Shown here: one piece after another, positions 1 through 7,884 of the stretch
Layout: each line of letters begins with the position of its first letter
Numbering within the stretch: position 1 is the stretch's first letter
Source of the DNA: JAVEYA01 sp034003745
Lineage (GTDB): Bacteria > Bacillota > Peptococcia > DRI-13 > PHAD01
Reading direction: 5' to 3'
Assembly (NCBI GenBank): GCA_034003745.1
Contig: JAVEYA010000035.1
Coordinates: forward strand, 1 to 20,843
DNA length: 20,843 bases
Program-made: the position numbers and the translations under genes
Notes under the pieces: generated by a model
The model's input: the letters and a program-made list of their open reading frames with translations, nothing else
Told to the model about the DNA's origin: nothing
Database searches by the model: none

Positions 1-1
1 A

Positions 2-604
2 GATGAGAGCTGCATCGTCAAAATGTCCTTCCGCGTATCCATCAAGGACCTGGTGGACAGTGAAATGATGCAGTTGATCCCGCTTTCTTTTGCCAAAAAC
101 ATGGTGGCGGACCTGATGGCGGCCAATGGGATGAATGCTGCGCCTCCGCCGAAACCCAAAGCGGCGAAGAAAGAAAAAGCGGCTGATCCGCCGAAAATAG
201 CCGCCGAACAGCCCAGGCCGCCGGAACCGCAGCGGGAGTATGTTATGCCCTCTCCGCTTGAGCCGCAGCCCCCCAGGGAGCAGGTCGTGGTTTCTCCGGT
301 TGAGTATGCAAGATTTTCGCCGGAACCTTTGCTTGTGACGGCTCAGCCCAATCTTGACCTGATTATGGACGTGGGCTTGCAGCTTTCGGTAGAGTTGGGA
401 CGGACCCATAAAAAAATCAAAGAAATTCTGGAACTGGCCCAGGGCTCCATTCTGGAACTCGACAAATTGGCCGGGGAACCGGTGGACATCCTGATAAACG
501 GCAAACTCCTGGCTAAGGGTGAGGTCGTGGTTATAGATGAGAAGTTTGGGGTGAGGGTAACAGAGATTATTTCACCGCTGGAGCGGGTCAGGAAGTTAGG
601 CTAA
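2..604 (+). CDS. fliY: Flagellar motor switch phosphatase FliY, C-terminal part (5' end outside window)
   Basis: The reading frame is open from base 2 and has no stop upstream, so this is the last 200 codons of a longer gene. Residues 1 to about 44 (with the run DSEMMQLIPLSFAKNMV) look like the end of the CheC/FliM-like domain of Firmicutes FliY. Residues about 45-112 are a proline-rich linker, and about 114-200 are a SpoA/FliN C-terminal domain (LIMDVGLQLSVELGRT, then GSILELDKLAGEPVDILING). In the family, FliY sits in the C-ring of the switch complex and removes phosphate from CheY-P. The neighbour cheY fits. An ATG at 23 is internal, not the start. The phosphatase active-site motifs lie upstream of the window, so whether they are intact cannot be judged. 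Confidence 0.93.
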   Translation, partial: DESCIVKMSFRVSIKDLVDSEMMQLIPLSFAKNMVADLMAANGMNAAPPPKPKAAKKEKAADPPKIAAEQPRPPEPQREYVMPSPLEPQPPREQVVVSPVEYARFSPEPLLVTAQPNLDLIMDVGLQLSVELGRTHKKIKEILELAQGSILELDKLAGEPVDILINGKLLAKGEVVVIDEKFGVRVTEIISPLERVRKLG

Positions 605-607
605 ACC

Positions 608-655
608 TCTGATAGGACCAAGGTGGAATTGCCATCTGATAAGACTCAATGGAAT
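608..655 (+). repeat. Imperfect tandem direct repeat, about 22 bp, two copies
   Basis: Copy one (608-629) begins TCTGATAGGAC and ends TGGAAT. Copy two (635-655) begins TCTGATAAGAC and ends TGGAAT. The start-to-start distance is 27 bp. The copies differ by a few substitutions and one base of length. Confidence 0.5.
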
Positions 656-658
656 ACC

Positions 659-756
659 TGTTAGCATTTAGAGATAAATCTTGTAAGACTACACGAATCG
701 ACCCCAAATATAATGGATCCCTGTAAGCATTTTAGATTGATCCAAGATTCAAGACT
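659..756 (+). repeat. Imperfect direct repeat pair, TGTnAGCATTT type
   Basis: TGTTAGCATTTAGA at 659-672 and TGTAAGCATTTTAGA at 722-736 match except for one substitution and one inserted T. Both are followed by an ATC and then AAGACTA (685-691 and 751-757) at slightly different distances. This suggests an old duplication of about 63 bp or two copies of a binding or structural element. Confidence 0.45.
709..714 (+). promoter_or_regulatory. Candidate -10 box (TATAAT) upstream of cheY
   Basis: A perfect TATAAT lies 59 bp before the cheY start. No good -35 is present at 16-18 bp: the nearest TTG-type hexamer, TTGTAA at 681-686, would leave a 22-bp spacer. No TGn extension precedes it. It may be chance in an AT-rich stretch, so this is only a candidate internal promoter. 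Confidence 0.25.
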
Positions 757-773
757 ATGGAGGAGGAGAAAGA

Positions 774-1133
774 ATGGCGTCTGTATTAATAGTGGATGAT
801 GCTGCGTTTATGAGAATGATGTTGAAAGATATTCTTGGAAAGAATGGATTTGAAGTCGTAGGAGAAGCGGAAAACGGAGCGGTCGCAGTAGAGAAATATA
901 AAGACCTGCGTCCGGATTTGGTTACGATGGACATTACGATGCCGGAAATGGACGGCATATCGGCGGTTAAAAAAATTAAGGAAGTAAATGCCAACGCCCG
1001 GGTGGTGATGTGCAGCGCGATGGGTCAGCAAGCGATGGTCATCGATGCAATCCAGGCCGGGGCCAGAGATTTCATCGTCAAACCTTTCCAGCCGGAGAGA
1101 GTATTGGAAGCGATTCAAAAAGCGTTGACTTAA
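774..1133 (+). CDS. cheY: Chemotaxis response regulator CheY
   Basis: A stand-alone receiver domain of 119 residues, the usual CheY length. The acidic pocket is D8/D9, the phosphoacceptor is D53 (in TMDITMPEMDG), and the conserved Ser/Thr and Lys are S81 and K103 (FIVKPF). No output domain follows. In the family, CheA phosphorylates the aspartate and CheY-P binds the motor switch. Its place directly after fliY, a CheY-P phosphatase and switch component, matches the Bacillus order. The ATG has a very strong Shine-Dalgarno, GGAGGAGGAG at about 759-768. It could in principle be another single-domain regulator, but the context makes CheY clear. Confidence 0.96.
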   Translation: MASVLIVDDAAFMRMMLKDILGKNGFEVVGEAENGAVAVEKYKDLRPDLVTMDITMPEMDGISAVKKIKEVNANARVVMCSAMGQQAMVIDAIQAGARDFIVKPFQPERVLEAIQKALT

Positions 1134-1145
1134 AGGTGGAAAGAT

Positions 1146-1715
1146 ATGTTTGATTTAAAAACGCTGGTAACCTTAGGGGATATCCCCCCGGAAGTTCCGG
1201 TTACTCCACAGCTCGAGCCCAGTATGGCAGGTTTGTTCCTGCGGGTTGTGCTGACGCTGGCGGTTATTATTTTCTTAACCTATATCGTGTTGCGCATGGT
1301 CAAAAGGCAGCAGTCTATTCAGCAAAAAATCAGCAATGAGCGAAAAGGCTGGGTGCGCGTTTATGATTACCAGGGATTGGGAACCAACAGAGGCCTATAC
1401 CTGGTTGAGCTCTTTTCCGGCGTTTGTGTGTTGGGCGCATCGGAAAACGGGATTACTTTACTGAAAGAAATCCCTGAAGACAGTGAAGAGTGGCTGGCCC
1501 TTAAAGATAATCTGGACTTGCCCGAGGAAGTGATTCCGCCGGGTTTGAGTGATTTTCTCAAGAATACGGCGGGATTATTCCATAAAAACAGGAATACGCC
1601 TAAATCCTTTGCACAGGAACTAAAAGAAAACCTCACCGATCAGGTGAATGGCCAGTTGGACAGGACGCGCCGTTTATCCCAACGGATTAACGGGAGGAAA
1701 GACGATGGGGAATAA
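1146..1715 (+). CDS. fliO: Flagellar biosynthesis protein FliO (FliZ in Bacillus)
   Basis: A 189-residue protein with one clear transmembrane segment at about residues 28-50 (LFLRVVLTLAVIIFLTYIVL) followed by a basic stretch (MVKRQQ) and a cytoplasmic domain. The pattern 'short N-terminus, one helix, beta-rich domain with GLGTNRGLYLVEL' fits the FliO/FliZ family. FliO is known to help assemble the FliP ring of the flagellar type III export gate. Its position between cheY and fliP is canonical. The start has GGTGGA at about 1136-1141. The 3' end overlaps the start of fliP by 11 bp, suggesting coupled translation. The C-terminal 60 residues are charged and of unclear role. Confidence 0.9.
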   Translation: MFDLKTLVTLGDIPPEVPVTPQLEPSMAGLFLRVVLTLAVIIFLTYIVLRMVKRQQSIQQKISNERKGWVRVYDYQGLGTNRGLYLVELFSGVCVLGASENGITLLKEIPEDSEEWLALKDNLDLPEEVIPPGLSDFLKNTAGLFHKNRNTPKSFAQELKENLTDQVNGQLDRTRRLSQRINGRKDDGE

Positions 1716-2460
1716 GCGGTTCATCTTATTATTGCTTGTCTTCGTACTCTTATTCTGGGCGGTCGATGTTTCCGCCGCGCCCCTTGCTCTCCCCAGAATC
1801 GGCCTGGATGTCTCTTCTTCCGAAAATCCCGAAGATGTGGCTTTGAGTTTACAGATCATCGCGCTGTTAACGGTTTTAAGTTTAGCTCCGGCGATGTTGA
1901 TCTTAATGACTTGTTTTACCCGAATCATTGTCGTTTTATCGTTTTTACGCAGTGCACTGGCTACGCAGCAAATGCCTCCCAACCAGGTCCTGATTGGTTT
2001 AAGCCTGTTTCTAACCTTTTTTATCATGGCGCCCATCTGGTCTGAAGTAAATCAGAACGCCCTCCAGCCCTATCTGAACAGTGAAATCACCCAGGAAGAG
2101 GCCCTGGAGAAAGGGCTGGCGCCGTTGCGGGAATTCATGTTTAACCAGACCCGGGAAAAGGATCTGGCGCTGTTTGTGAATTTGTCGGATTTGCCGCGGC
2201 CCGATACAACAGAGGATATTCCCACTTCCACGCTTATACCGGCCTTTGCTATCAGCGAGCTAACGACAGCCTTTCAAATCGGCTTTATCATATACATACC
2301 CTTTATCGTCATTGACATGGTTGTGGCCAGTACCCTGATGTCCATGGGGATGCTGATGCTGCCGCCGATGATGATTTCGATGCCCTTTAAGCTCCTTTTG
2401 TTTATTCTGGTGGATGGCTGGAATCTTCTGGTGCAGACGCTGGTAGCCAGCTTCCGATAA
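1705..2460 (+). CDS. fliP: Flagellar export gate protein FliP
   Basis: A 251-residue membrane protein of the FliP/SctR family, part of the export gate core. Residues 1-24 form a typical cleavable signal peptide (hydrophobic core then VSA before A25), as known for FliP. Transmembrane helices follow at about 48-66, 72-84, 96-112 and 185-245. The C-terminal hallmark runs from FAISELTTAFQIGF (about 181) through the methionine-rich SMGMLMLPPMMISMPFKLLLF. I chose the ATG at 1705 over an in-frame ATG at 1648: it has GGGAGGAAAG at 1692-1701, gives the signal peptide, and overlaps fliO by only 11 bp. Confidence 0.97.
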   Translation: MGNKRFILLLLVFVLLFWAVDVSAAPLALPRIGLDVSSSENPEDVALSLQIIALLTVLSLAPAMLILMTCFTRIIVVLSFLRSALATQQMPPNQVLIGLSLFLTFFIMAPIWSEVNQNALQPYLNSEITQEEALEKGLAPLREFMFNQTREKDLALFVNLSDLPRPDTTEDIPTSTLIPAFAISELTTAFQIGFIIYIPFIVIDMVVASTLMSMGMLMLPPMMISMPFKLLLFILVDGWNLLVQTLVASFR

Positions 2461-2500
2461 CCAAAGGATAGCGCCGCTCTCTTAGGAAGGTTGTGCTGAA

Positions 2501-2770
2501 ATGACCCAGAATTTTATTATTTATCTGGCCCGCGAAGCGGTTTACCTGATTCTGCTTCTGGCCGGGCCGCTTTTAGGGGTAAGCCTGCTGGCCGGGCTCT
2601 TAGTCAGTATTTTTCAGGCGACCACACAGATTCAGGAACAAACGCTGACTTTCGTCCCCAAGATTGCCTTTATCTTTATCGTCTTGATTATCTTTGGACC
2701 CTGGATGCTGAACCTCCTGATTGTCTTTACCAATAATCTGTTTTCACTGATACCCACATTAATGCGATAG
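2501..2770 (+). CDS. fliQ: Flagellar export gate protein FliQ
   Basis: An 89-residue protein with two hydrophobic segments (about 15-38 and 50-80) and the family pattern ATTQIQEQTLTFVPKI between them. Length and topology match FliQ/SctS, which packs around the FliP-FliR core of the type III export gate. The ATG is preceded by AGGAAGG at 2484-2490. It lies 40 bp after fliP and 13 bp before fliR, the usual order. Confidence 0.96.
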   Translation: MTQNFIIYLAREAVYLILLLAGPLLGVSLLAGLLVSIFQATTQIQEQTLTFVPKIAFIFIVLIIFGPWMLNLLIVFTNNLFSLIPTLMR

Positions 2771-2783
2771 AAGAAAGAGGCCT

Positions 2784-3560
2784 ATGGAGTTTTTGGGAAC
2801 GCTGCTGAATGAAAGCGATAAATTTATGCTTGTGTTGTCCAGATTCGCGGGTCTGTTGCTGGCCCCTATTTACAGCACCCGCAATTTGCCGGCAATATGG
2901 AAGGCTGCCCTGGCTCTGTTTCTGGCCTTCCTGGGCTGGCAGGCCGGACTGCCGGGCTCCTATCAGGTCCCTGCAGGCGTTGGCGCCTATGTGCTCGTTA
3001 TTTTCAGTGAAGTCCTGGTGGGATTCTCTATCGCCCTGACCGCGCAATTTTTCTTTGCGGCCATTCAGTTAGCCGGACAAGTTCTGGATACCCAAATGGG
3101 TTTCGGTATCACCAACGTGATCGATCCGTTAAGCGGAACCCAGGCGCCCCTCTTGGGCAATTTCAAATATATTATCGCTATCTTGGTTTTCCTGCAGGTG
3201 GACGGACACCATTATCTCCTGAAAGCGTTTTTTGACAGTTATGATGCCGTCCCTATCGGACAAGCCGCCGTAACCGCCGGTCTCATGGAATATCTCTTTC
3301 ATTACTTCGGCAATATCTTTGTCATCGGCATGAAATTAGCGATCCCCATCCTTGGCACTGTGCTGATTACCGATATTATTCTGGGCGTCATGTCGCGGGT
3401 TGTTCCGCAGATGAATATTTTTATGGTGGGAATGCCGGCGAAGATCCTGGTGGGTTTCGGGGTAATGCTGGTAATTATGCCGCTGTATATCTATCTTTTG
3501 AATGCTTTGATTGCCGGGATGATTCAGGAAATATACCAAATTATTGATGTGTTGGTATAA
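2784..3560 (+). CDS. fliR: Flagellar export gate protein FliR
   Basis: A 258-residue polytopic membrane protein of the FliR/SctT family, the single-copy subunit of the FliP-Q-R gate. It shows the N-terminal pattern FMLVLSRFAGLLLAPIYSTRNLPAIWK, the central VLVGFSIALTAQFFFAAIQLAGQVLDTQMGFG region and a final helix rich in M, G and V. The length is normal. The only plausible start is ATG 2784; its Shine-Dalgarno AAAGAGG (2774-2780) is only 3 bases away, which is short and may lower initiation. The stop codon lies 3 bp before the flhB ATG. Confidence 0.96.
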   Translation: MEFLGTLLNESDKFMLVLSRFAGLLLAPIYSTRNLPAIWKAALALFLAFLGWQAGLPGSYQVPAGVGAYVLVIFSEVLVGFSIALTAQFFFAAIQLAGQVLDTQMGFGITNVIDPLSGTQAPLLGNFKYIIAILVFLQVDGHHYLLKAFFDSYDAVPIGQAAVTAGLMEYLFHYFGNIFVIGMKLAIPILGTVLITDIILGVMSRVVPQMNIFMVGMPAKILVGFGVMLVIMPLYIYLLNALIAGMIQEIYQIIDVLV

Positions 3561-3563
3561 ACT

Positions 3564-4640
3564 ATGATTGAGTTCAGACTGAACCTGCAGCTCTTTGCCG
3601 GAGAGAAAACTGAAAAGGCCACGCCCAAAAGGCGCCAGGAGGCCCGCAGAAAAGGACAGGTCGTAAAAAGCATGGAGATCAATACCGTCTTCGTGCTGAC
3701 GGTTGTTTTCCTGCTGCTGCAGGTGTGGATTCCGGTTATTTACCAGGATTTCCTGAATTTTTATCCCCAAGTCTTCAGCTATGCGTCCACAGATTTTACG
3801 CTGGAAAGAAGCATTAAGCTGTTTTATGAAACAGTCTATATTCTGGCCCGAATGGCCGGGCCTTTGCTCCTGGCCGCCGCAGCCGCAGGATTTGCCGGCA
3901 ATGTAGCGCAGGTGGGTTTTCTGTTCACCACCGAATCCTTCAAGCTGGATTTTAACCGGCTCAATCCTGTGAAAGGATTTCAGCGTATTTTCTCCAAACG
4001 GGCAATCGCAGAATTAATCAAATCAGTCTGTAAAACAGTGCTGGTCGGCTATGTGGCCTTCTCTTACTTAAAAGGCCGTCTGCCCGGCTTATCCGTACTG
4101 ATGGATTCCACAATAGAGGCCTCCTTTATTTATATCGGCGATATTACTTTCACCGTAAGCTGGAGAGTTATTCTGATTCTCTTTATCCTAGCCGTTGCGG
4201 ATTATGCTTTTCAGGTCTATGAATATGAACAGTCCCTGAAAATGACCAAACAAGAAATTAAAGAGGAGTATAAGACCACGGAAGGCGACCCACAGCTGAA
4301 GGCGCGGATGAGAGAGCGTCAGCGGCAGATGGCTATGCAGCGCATGATGCAGGAAGTACCCAAGGCCACGGTGGTTATCACCAACCCCACACATGTAGCG
4401 GTGGCCCTGAAGTATGAAGAGGAAAAAGGCGTTCCGGAAGTGGTTGCCAAAGGCCAGGATCTGATGGCCCAAAGAATTAAAGAAATCGCTGCGGATAACA
4501 GCGTAGCCGTGGTGGAGAACAAACCCCTGGCCTGGTTGTTATATAAGAGGGTGGATCTGGGAATGGCAATTCCCGTCGATTTATATCAGGCGGTAGCTGA
4601 AATAATTGCCTATGTCTACAGATTAAAAAAATTGGCTTAA
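3564..4640 (+). CDS. flhB: Flagellar export switch protein FlhB
   Basis: A 358-residue protein. The N-terminal LQLFAGEKTEKATPKRRQEARRKGQV is the family signature, followed by four transmembrane segments (about 38-60, 88-115, 150-170, 195-215) and a cytoplasmic domain with the self-cleavage motif N274-P275-T276-H277. In the family, cleavage between N and P switches export from rod/hook to filament substrates, and the intact motif implies this happens here. I see no clear Shine-Dalgarno. The ATG follows the fliR stop by three bases (TAAACTATG), so translation probably depends on re-initiation after fliR. The signature fixes the start. Confidence 0.97.
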   Translation: MIEFRLNLQLFAGEKTEKATPKRRQEARRKGQVVKSMEINTVFVLTVVFLLLQVWIPVIYQDFLNFYPQVFSYASTDFTLERSIKLFYETVYILARMAGPLLLAAAAAGFAGNVAQVGFLFTTESFKLDFNRLNPVKGFQRIFSKRAIAELIKSVCKTVLVGYVAFSYLKGRLPGLSVLMDSTIEASFIYIGDITFTVSWRVILILFILAVADYAFQVYEYEQSLKMTKQEIKEEYKTTEGDPQLKARMRERQRQMAMQRMMQEVPKATVVITNPTHVAVALKYEEEKGVPEVVAKGQDLMAQRIKEIAADNSVAVVENKPLAWLLYKRVDLGMAIPVDLYQAVAEIIAYVYRLKKLA

Positions 4641-4661
4641 AATTAGCCTGGGAGAGAAGAG

Positions 4662-6719
4662 ATGGCTATTCCGTCCTTGACCAATAGAATCGGCAGACAT
4701 ATCGATATCCTTGTTTCGTTGGGCATTCTCTCCATCGTCCTCTTAATGATTATCCCGTTGCATCCCACTTTGCTGGATATATTGATCGTCCTGAATATCA
4801 CCTGTGCGGTCATTGTCCTTTTAGTCTCCATGTACAACAAGGAGCCTTTGAATTTTTCGATTTTTCCCGCCATGCTGCTGGTGATGACTTTGTACCGCCT
4901 GGCGCTGAACGTTTCTTCCACCCGCCTGATTCTGCTGCATGCCCACGCGGGCGAAGTTATTCAGCAATTCGGCGCTTTCGTGGTTGGCGGCAATCCTTTT
5001 GTCGGCTTCGTTATTTTCTTAATCCTGGTGGTCATTCAGTTTATTGTAATCACCCGGGGCGCGGAGCGTGTGGCGGAGGTAGCAGCCCGTTTTACCCTGG
5101 ACGCCATGCCGGGCAAGCAGATGAGTATTGACGCCGATCTGAACGCCGGTTTGATTTCCGATGAGGAAGCCCGGGGACGCAGGTTGAAGATTCAGCGGGA
5201 GGCCGACTTTTACGGGGCGATGGATGGCGCCAGCAAATTCGTCAAGGGAGACGCCATCGCCAGCATTATTATTACCATCATCAATATTCTCGGCGGTATG
5301 GCCGTGGGGCTTTTACAGATGGAAATGAGCGGCGTGGCGGAAGTCGCGCAGACCTATACGCTCTTGACGGTCGGAGACGGACTGGTCACTCAGATCCCTG
5401 CGCTCTTGTTATCTACGGCTACCGGTATCATCGTTACCCGGGCCGCTTCGGATTATAGTCTGAGCGAGGACTTGAGGCGGCAGATTTTCTCGGAGCCCAA
5501 GCTGTTATTTATCACCTCCGCAGTATTGTTCTTCCTGGGGCTGGTCCCCGGACTGCCCAAACTTCCTTTCTTTGTTCTGTCCTTAGGGCTGGGCTTTTTA
5601 GCCTATACGCTGGCAAAGAGTCAAAAAGCCGGTAAGAAAGAGGAAGAGCTGGCGCATGCCAAGGCGGAAGTAGAAGAAAGCCATAAGATAGATAACGTCT
5701 TTTCGCTTTTGCATGTAGATCCGTTGGAGCTGGAATTGGGCTATGGGCTGATTCCGCTGGTGGATGAAAAGCAAGGCGGGGATTTATTGGACAGGGTAAT
5801 CCTGATCAGAAGGCAGTGCGCTCTGGAACTGGGCGTAATTATACCGCCGGTGCGTATCCGCGATAACATGCAGCTTGCGCCGAACAGCTATGTGCTGAAA
5901 TTAAAAGGCTCTCCGCTCTCCAAGGGTGAGATTATGATGGGAAATTATCTGGCTATGGGCGGACAGGGGGAGCTCGCCGGCATACCGACCAAAGATCCGG
6001 CTTTTGGACTGCCTGCCGTATGGATCAGCGAAGCCCTAAGGGAAGCGGCGGAAAGCGCCAATTACACGGTGGTTGACGCCCCGGCCGTCTTGGCTACCCA
6101 TATTACGGAGTTTATCAAGAACAATGTGGCGGAAATTATCAGCCGCCAGGATATCAAGGGACTTTTGGATAACCTGAAAAAAGAGTATCCCGCCGTGGTG
6201 GATGAGGTTGTGCCTTCGCTCTTATCCTTGGCCGATGTGCATAAAATTCTGGCCAATCTGCTGAAGGAAAGAATCCCCATTCGCGACCTCGTCTCTATTA
6301 TGGAAGCGCTGGGAGATTGGGCCTCCCTGACCAAAGATCCGGAACTCTTAACGGAATATGTCCGGCGTAAATTAGCCCATCAAATTGGCCAGATGTATGC
6401 CGACGGCGCCGGCAAAATCTATTGTATTACGTTGGAGCCTCAGGTGGAGCAGAAGGTGCGCGACAGTGTGCAAAGCGGCGATTACGGCGGCTATCTCGCG
6501 CTGGAGCCTGCCGTCGCACAGGATATCGTCAAAAAGATCTATGCTTTAATCGAAAAAAGCGGTTTGATGGGTAAACAGATTGTGGTGCTGGTCTCGCCGG
6601 TGATCCGGCCGTACCTGCACAAGCTCCTGGAGAGAGTAACTCCGGCCATACCGGTTATTTCCTATAATGAAGTACCTTCAAACATAGACGTAGAATCTGT
6701 GGGGATGGTGAGAGTTTAA
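4662..6719 (+). CDS. flhA: Flagellar export gate protein FlhA
   Basis: A 685-residue member of the FHIPEP family, the normal length. The N-terminal half (to about residue 318) is a multi-helix membrane domain that carries the FHIPEP signature YRLALNVSSTRLIL at about 78-91 and the conserved cytoplasmic loop (GKQMSIDADLNAGLISDEEARGRR). A charged linker (about 318-345, AKSQKAGKKEEELAHAKAE) leads to the large cytoplasmic domain that in the family forms a nonameric ring and docks chaperone-substrate complexes. The ATG has GGAGAG at 4651-4656. The stop TAA directly abuts the flhF ATG. Confidence 0.97.
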   Translation: MAIPSLTNRIGRHIDILVSLGILSIVLLMIIPLHPTLLDILIVLNITCAVIVLLVSMYNKEPLNFSIFPAMLLVMTLYRLALNVSSTRLILLHAHAGEVIQQFGAFVVGGNPFVGFVIFLILVVIQFIVITRGAERVAEVAARFTLDAMPGKQMSIDADLNAGLISDEEARGRRLKIQREADFYGAMDGASKFVKGDAIASIIITIINILGGMAVGLLQMEMSGVAEVAQTYTLLTVGDGLVTQIPALLLSTATGIIVTRAASDYSLSEDLRRQIFSEPKLLFITSAVLFFLGLVPGLPKLPFFVLSLGLGFLAYTLAKSQKAGKKEEELAHAKAEVEESHKIDNVFSLLHVDPLELELGYGLIPLVDEKQGGDLLDRVILIRRQCALELGVIIPPVRIRDNMQLAPNSYVLKLKGSPLSKGEIMMGNYLAMGGQGELAGIPTKDPAFGLPAVWISEALREAAESANYTVVDAPAVLATHITEFIKNNVAEIISRQDIKGLLDNLKKEYPAVVDEVVPSLLSLADVHKILANLLKERIPIRDLVSIMEALGDWASLTKDPELLTEYVRRKLAHQIGQMYADGAGKIYCITLEPQVEQKVRDSVQSGDYGGYLALEPAVAQDIVKKIYALIEKSGLMGKQIVVLVSPVIRPYLHKLLERVTPAIPVISYNEVPSNIDVESVGMVRV

Positions 6720-7880
6720 ATGCGGGTTAAACGATATGTAGCCACGGATATTCAGGAGGCAATGGCGAAAATCAAAAGTGAAATGGGCAATGAGGCTGTC
6801 ATTTTACATACCCGGTATTTTAAGGAAGGCGGTATCCTGGGTTTGTTCAGAAAAAGCTTTGTGGAAGTGACGGCTGCGCTGGAAACAAGACAGCCGGATA
6901 TCCTGTCCAAAACGCAGTTCCCCCCGAAAATACCGGAATCGCCGAACTTTCCCGGCCAAAGGCTTTATCCGCCCGCACAGCCTCTGCCCGCCCAGCCTGT
7001 ACAGGCACAAGCGGCCTACCGGATACATCCCGCTTTTCCCCCGCCGCCGCAGCCGGCGCCGGCTGAAACAGAGAAGGAATCGCTGCCCCGGGTGGCCCAG
7101 CAGATGCTGGAACGGTTAAGACATCAGGGTTTGGAAGAAAAACTTGCTCTAAAAATAATCAAGGCAAGTTTACAGATCAGCAATACGGAGCAAGGGGTCT
7201 CCAAGGAGCAATTGGCGGAAGCCGTCTTTAACAACTTGCATAATGCCATCCGAAACCGGTGCAAGCCCCTTACCTTTTCGAAAAACCGCCGTACTGCGCC
7301 GAAGGTTTTCGCCATGGTAGGCCCCACCGGCGTGGGGAAGACTACAACCATTGCCAAGCTGGCCGCCCTGTATGGTTTGCTGGAAAAGAAGAAAGTCGCT
7401 TTTGTCACCGTGGACACATACAGAATCGCGGCTGTGGAACAACTAAAGACCATTGCCGATATCATGAATTTTCCGGTTACCGTAGTCTATTCCTTGAACG
7501 AACTGGAGCAATATCTGATGGACCTGGGAGATACGGATATTGTCTTTATTGATACTGCCGGCAGAAGCCACAAGAATGACCTGCAAATCGAGGAATTAAG
7601 AAATTATTTGGAAATCGCCCGCCCGGACGAGATTTTTCTGGCTTTGTCCAGTGCCGGCAAGTATGAAGATTCGCTGGAAATTATGAATGTTTATAAAGAA
7701 CTGAATATTACCCGTTTGATTTTTACGAAGCTGGATGAGACGTCGTATTATGGTTCGATTTTTAATATCATTTATAAATCTAAGTTTCCGCTCACCTATG
7801 TCACTACCGGGCAATGCATCCCTGACGATATTGAACCGGCCAATCCCGTTAAGCTTGTGCAGATGCTGATGAAGGAGTAG
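6720..7880 (+). CDS. flhF: Flagellar placement GTPase FlhF (SRP family)
   Basis: A 386-residue SRP-type GTPase. Residues 1-55 are the basic N-terminal domain (MRVKRYVATDIQEAMAKIKSEMG). Residues about 60-122 form a proline- and glutamine-rich linker. The G domain has the P-loop GPTGVGKTT (201-209), DTYR (232-235), DTAGR (278-282), TKLDE (336-340) and TGQ with PDD (363-370). FlhF sets the place and start of flagellar assembly, and FlhG stimulates its GTPase. Its ATG immediately follows the flhA stop; the likely Shine-Dalgarno (GGGGATGG, about 6701-6708) lies within flhA, so translation is probably coupled. Confidence 0.96.
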   Translation: MRVKRYVATDIQEAMAKIKSEMGNEAVILHTRYFKEGGILGLFRKSFVEVTAALETRQPDILSKTQFPPKIPESPNFPGQRLYPPAQPLPAQPVQAQAAYRIHPAFPPPPQPAPAETEKESLPRVAQQMLERLRHQGLEEKLALKIIKASLQISNTEQGVSKEQLAEAVFNNLHNAIRNRCKPLTFSKNRRTAPKVFAMVGPTGVGKTTTIAKLAALYGLLEKKKVAFVTVDTYRIAAVEQLKTIADIMNFPVTVVYSLNELEQYLMDLGDTDIVFIDTAGRSHKNDLQIEELRNYLEIARPDEIFLALSSAGKYEDSLEIMNVYKELNITRLIFTKLDETSYYGSIFNIIYKSKFPLTYVTTGQCIPDDIEPANPVKLVQMLMKE

Positions 7881-7884
7881 TCAC

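Larger units (their letters stand above)
605..773 (+). other. AT-rich intergenic region with degenerate repeats, before cheY
   Basis: This 169-bp gap is the longest between two flagellar genes here; most other gaps are under 60 bp. I find no convincing ORF and no intrinsic terminator. It holds two pairs of imperfect direct repeats (608-629 with 635-655; 659-672 with 722-736), three copies of AAGACT at 641, 685 and 751, a 6-bp inverted repeat TGGATC/GATCCA (714-719/739-744) and a TATAAT at 709-714. It may carry an internal promoter or an mRNA processing or regulatory element for cheY and the genes below. That role is inference. Confidence 0.5.

Noticed and set aside
1648..1704. Upstream ATG giving FliP a 19-residue extension
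   Set aside because: It lies deep in fliO and would bury the signal peptide; ATG 1705 has a strong ribosome site directly upstream.
7444..7462. TAAA followed by GCCGATAT inside flhF, resembling a sigma-28 promoter
   Set aside because: The spacer is only 7 bp rather than about 15, and the sequence encodes conserved FlhF residues. Another GCCGATAT at 18386-18393 in rpsB has no TAAA at the right distance.
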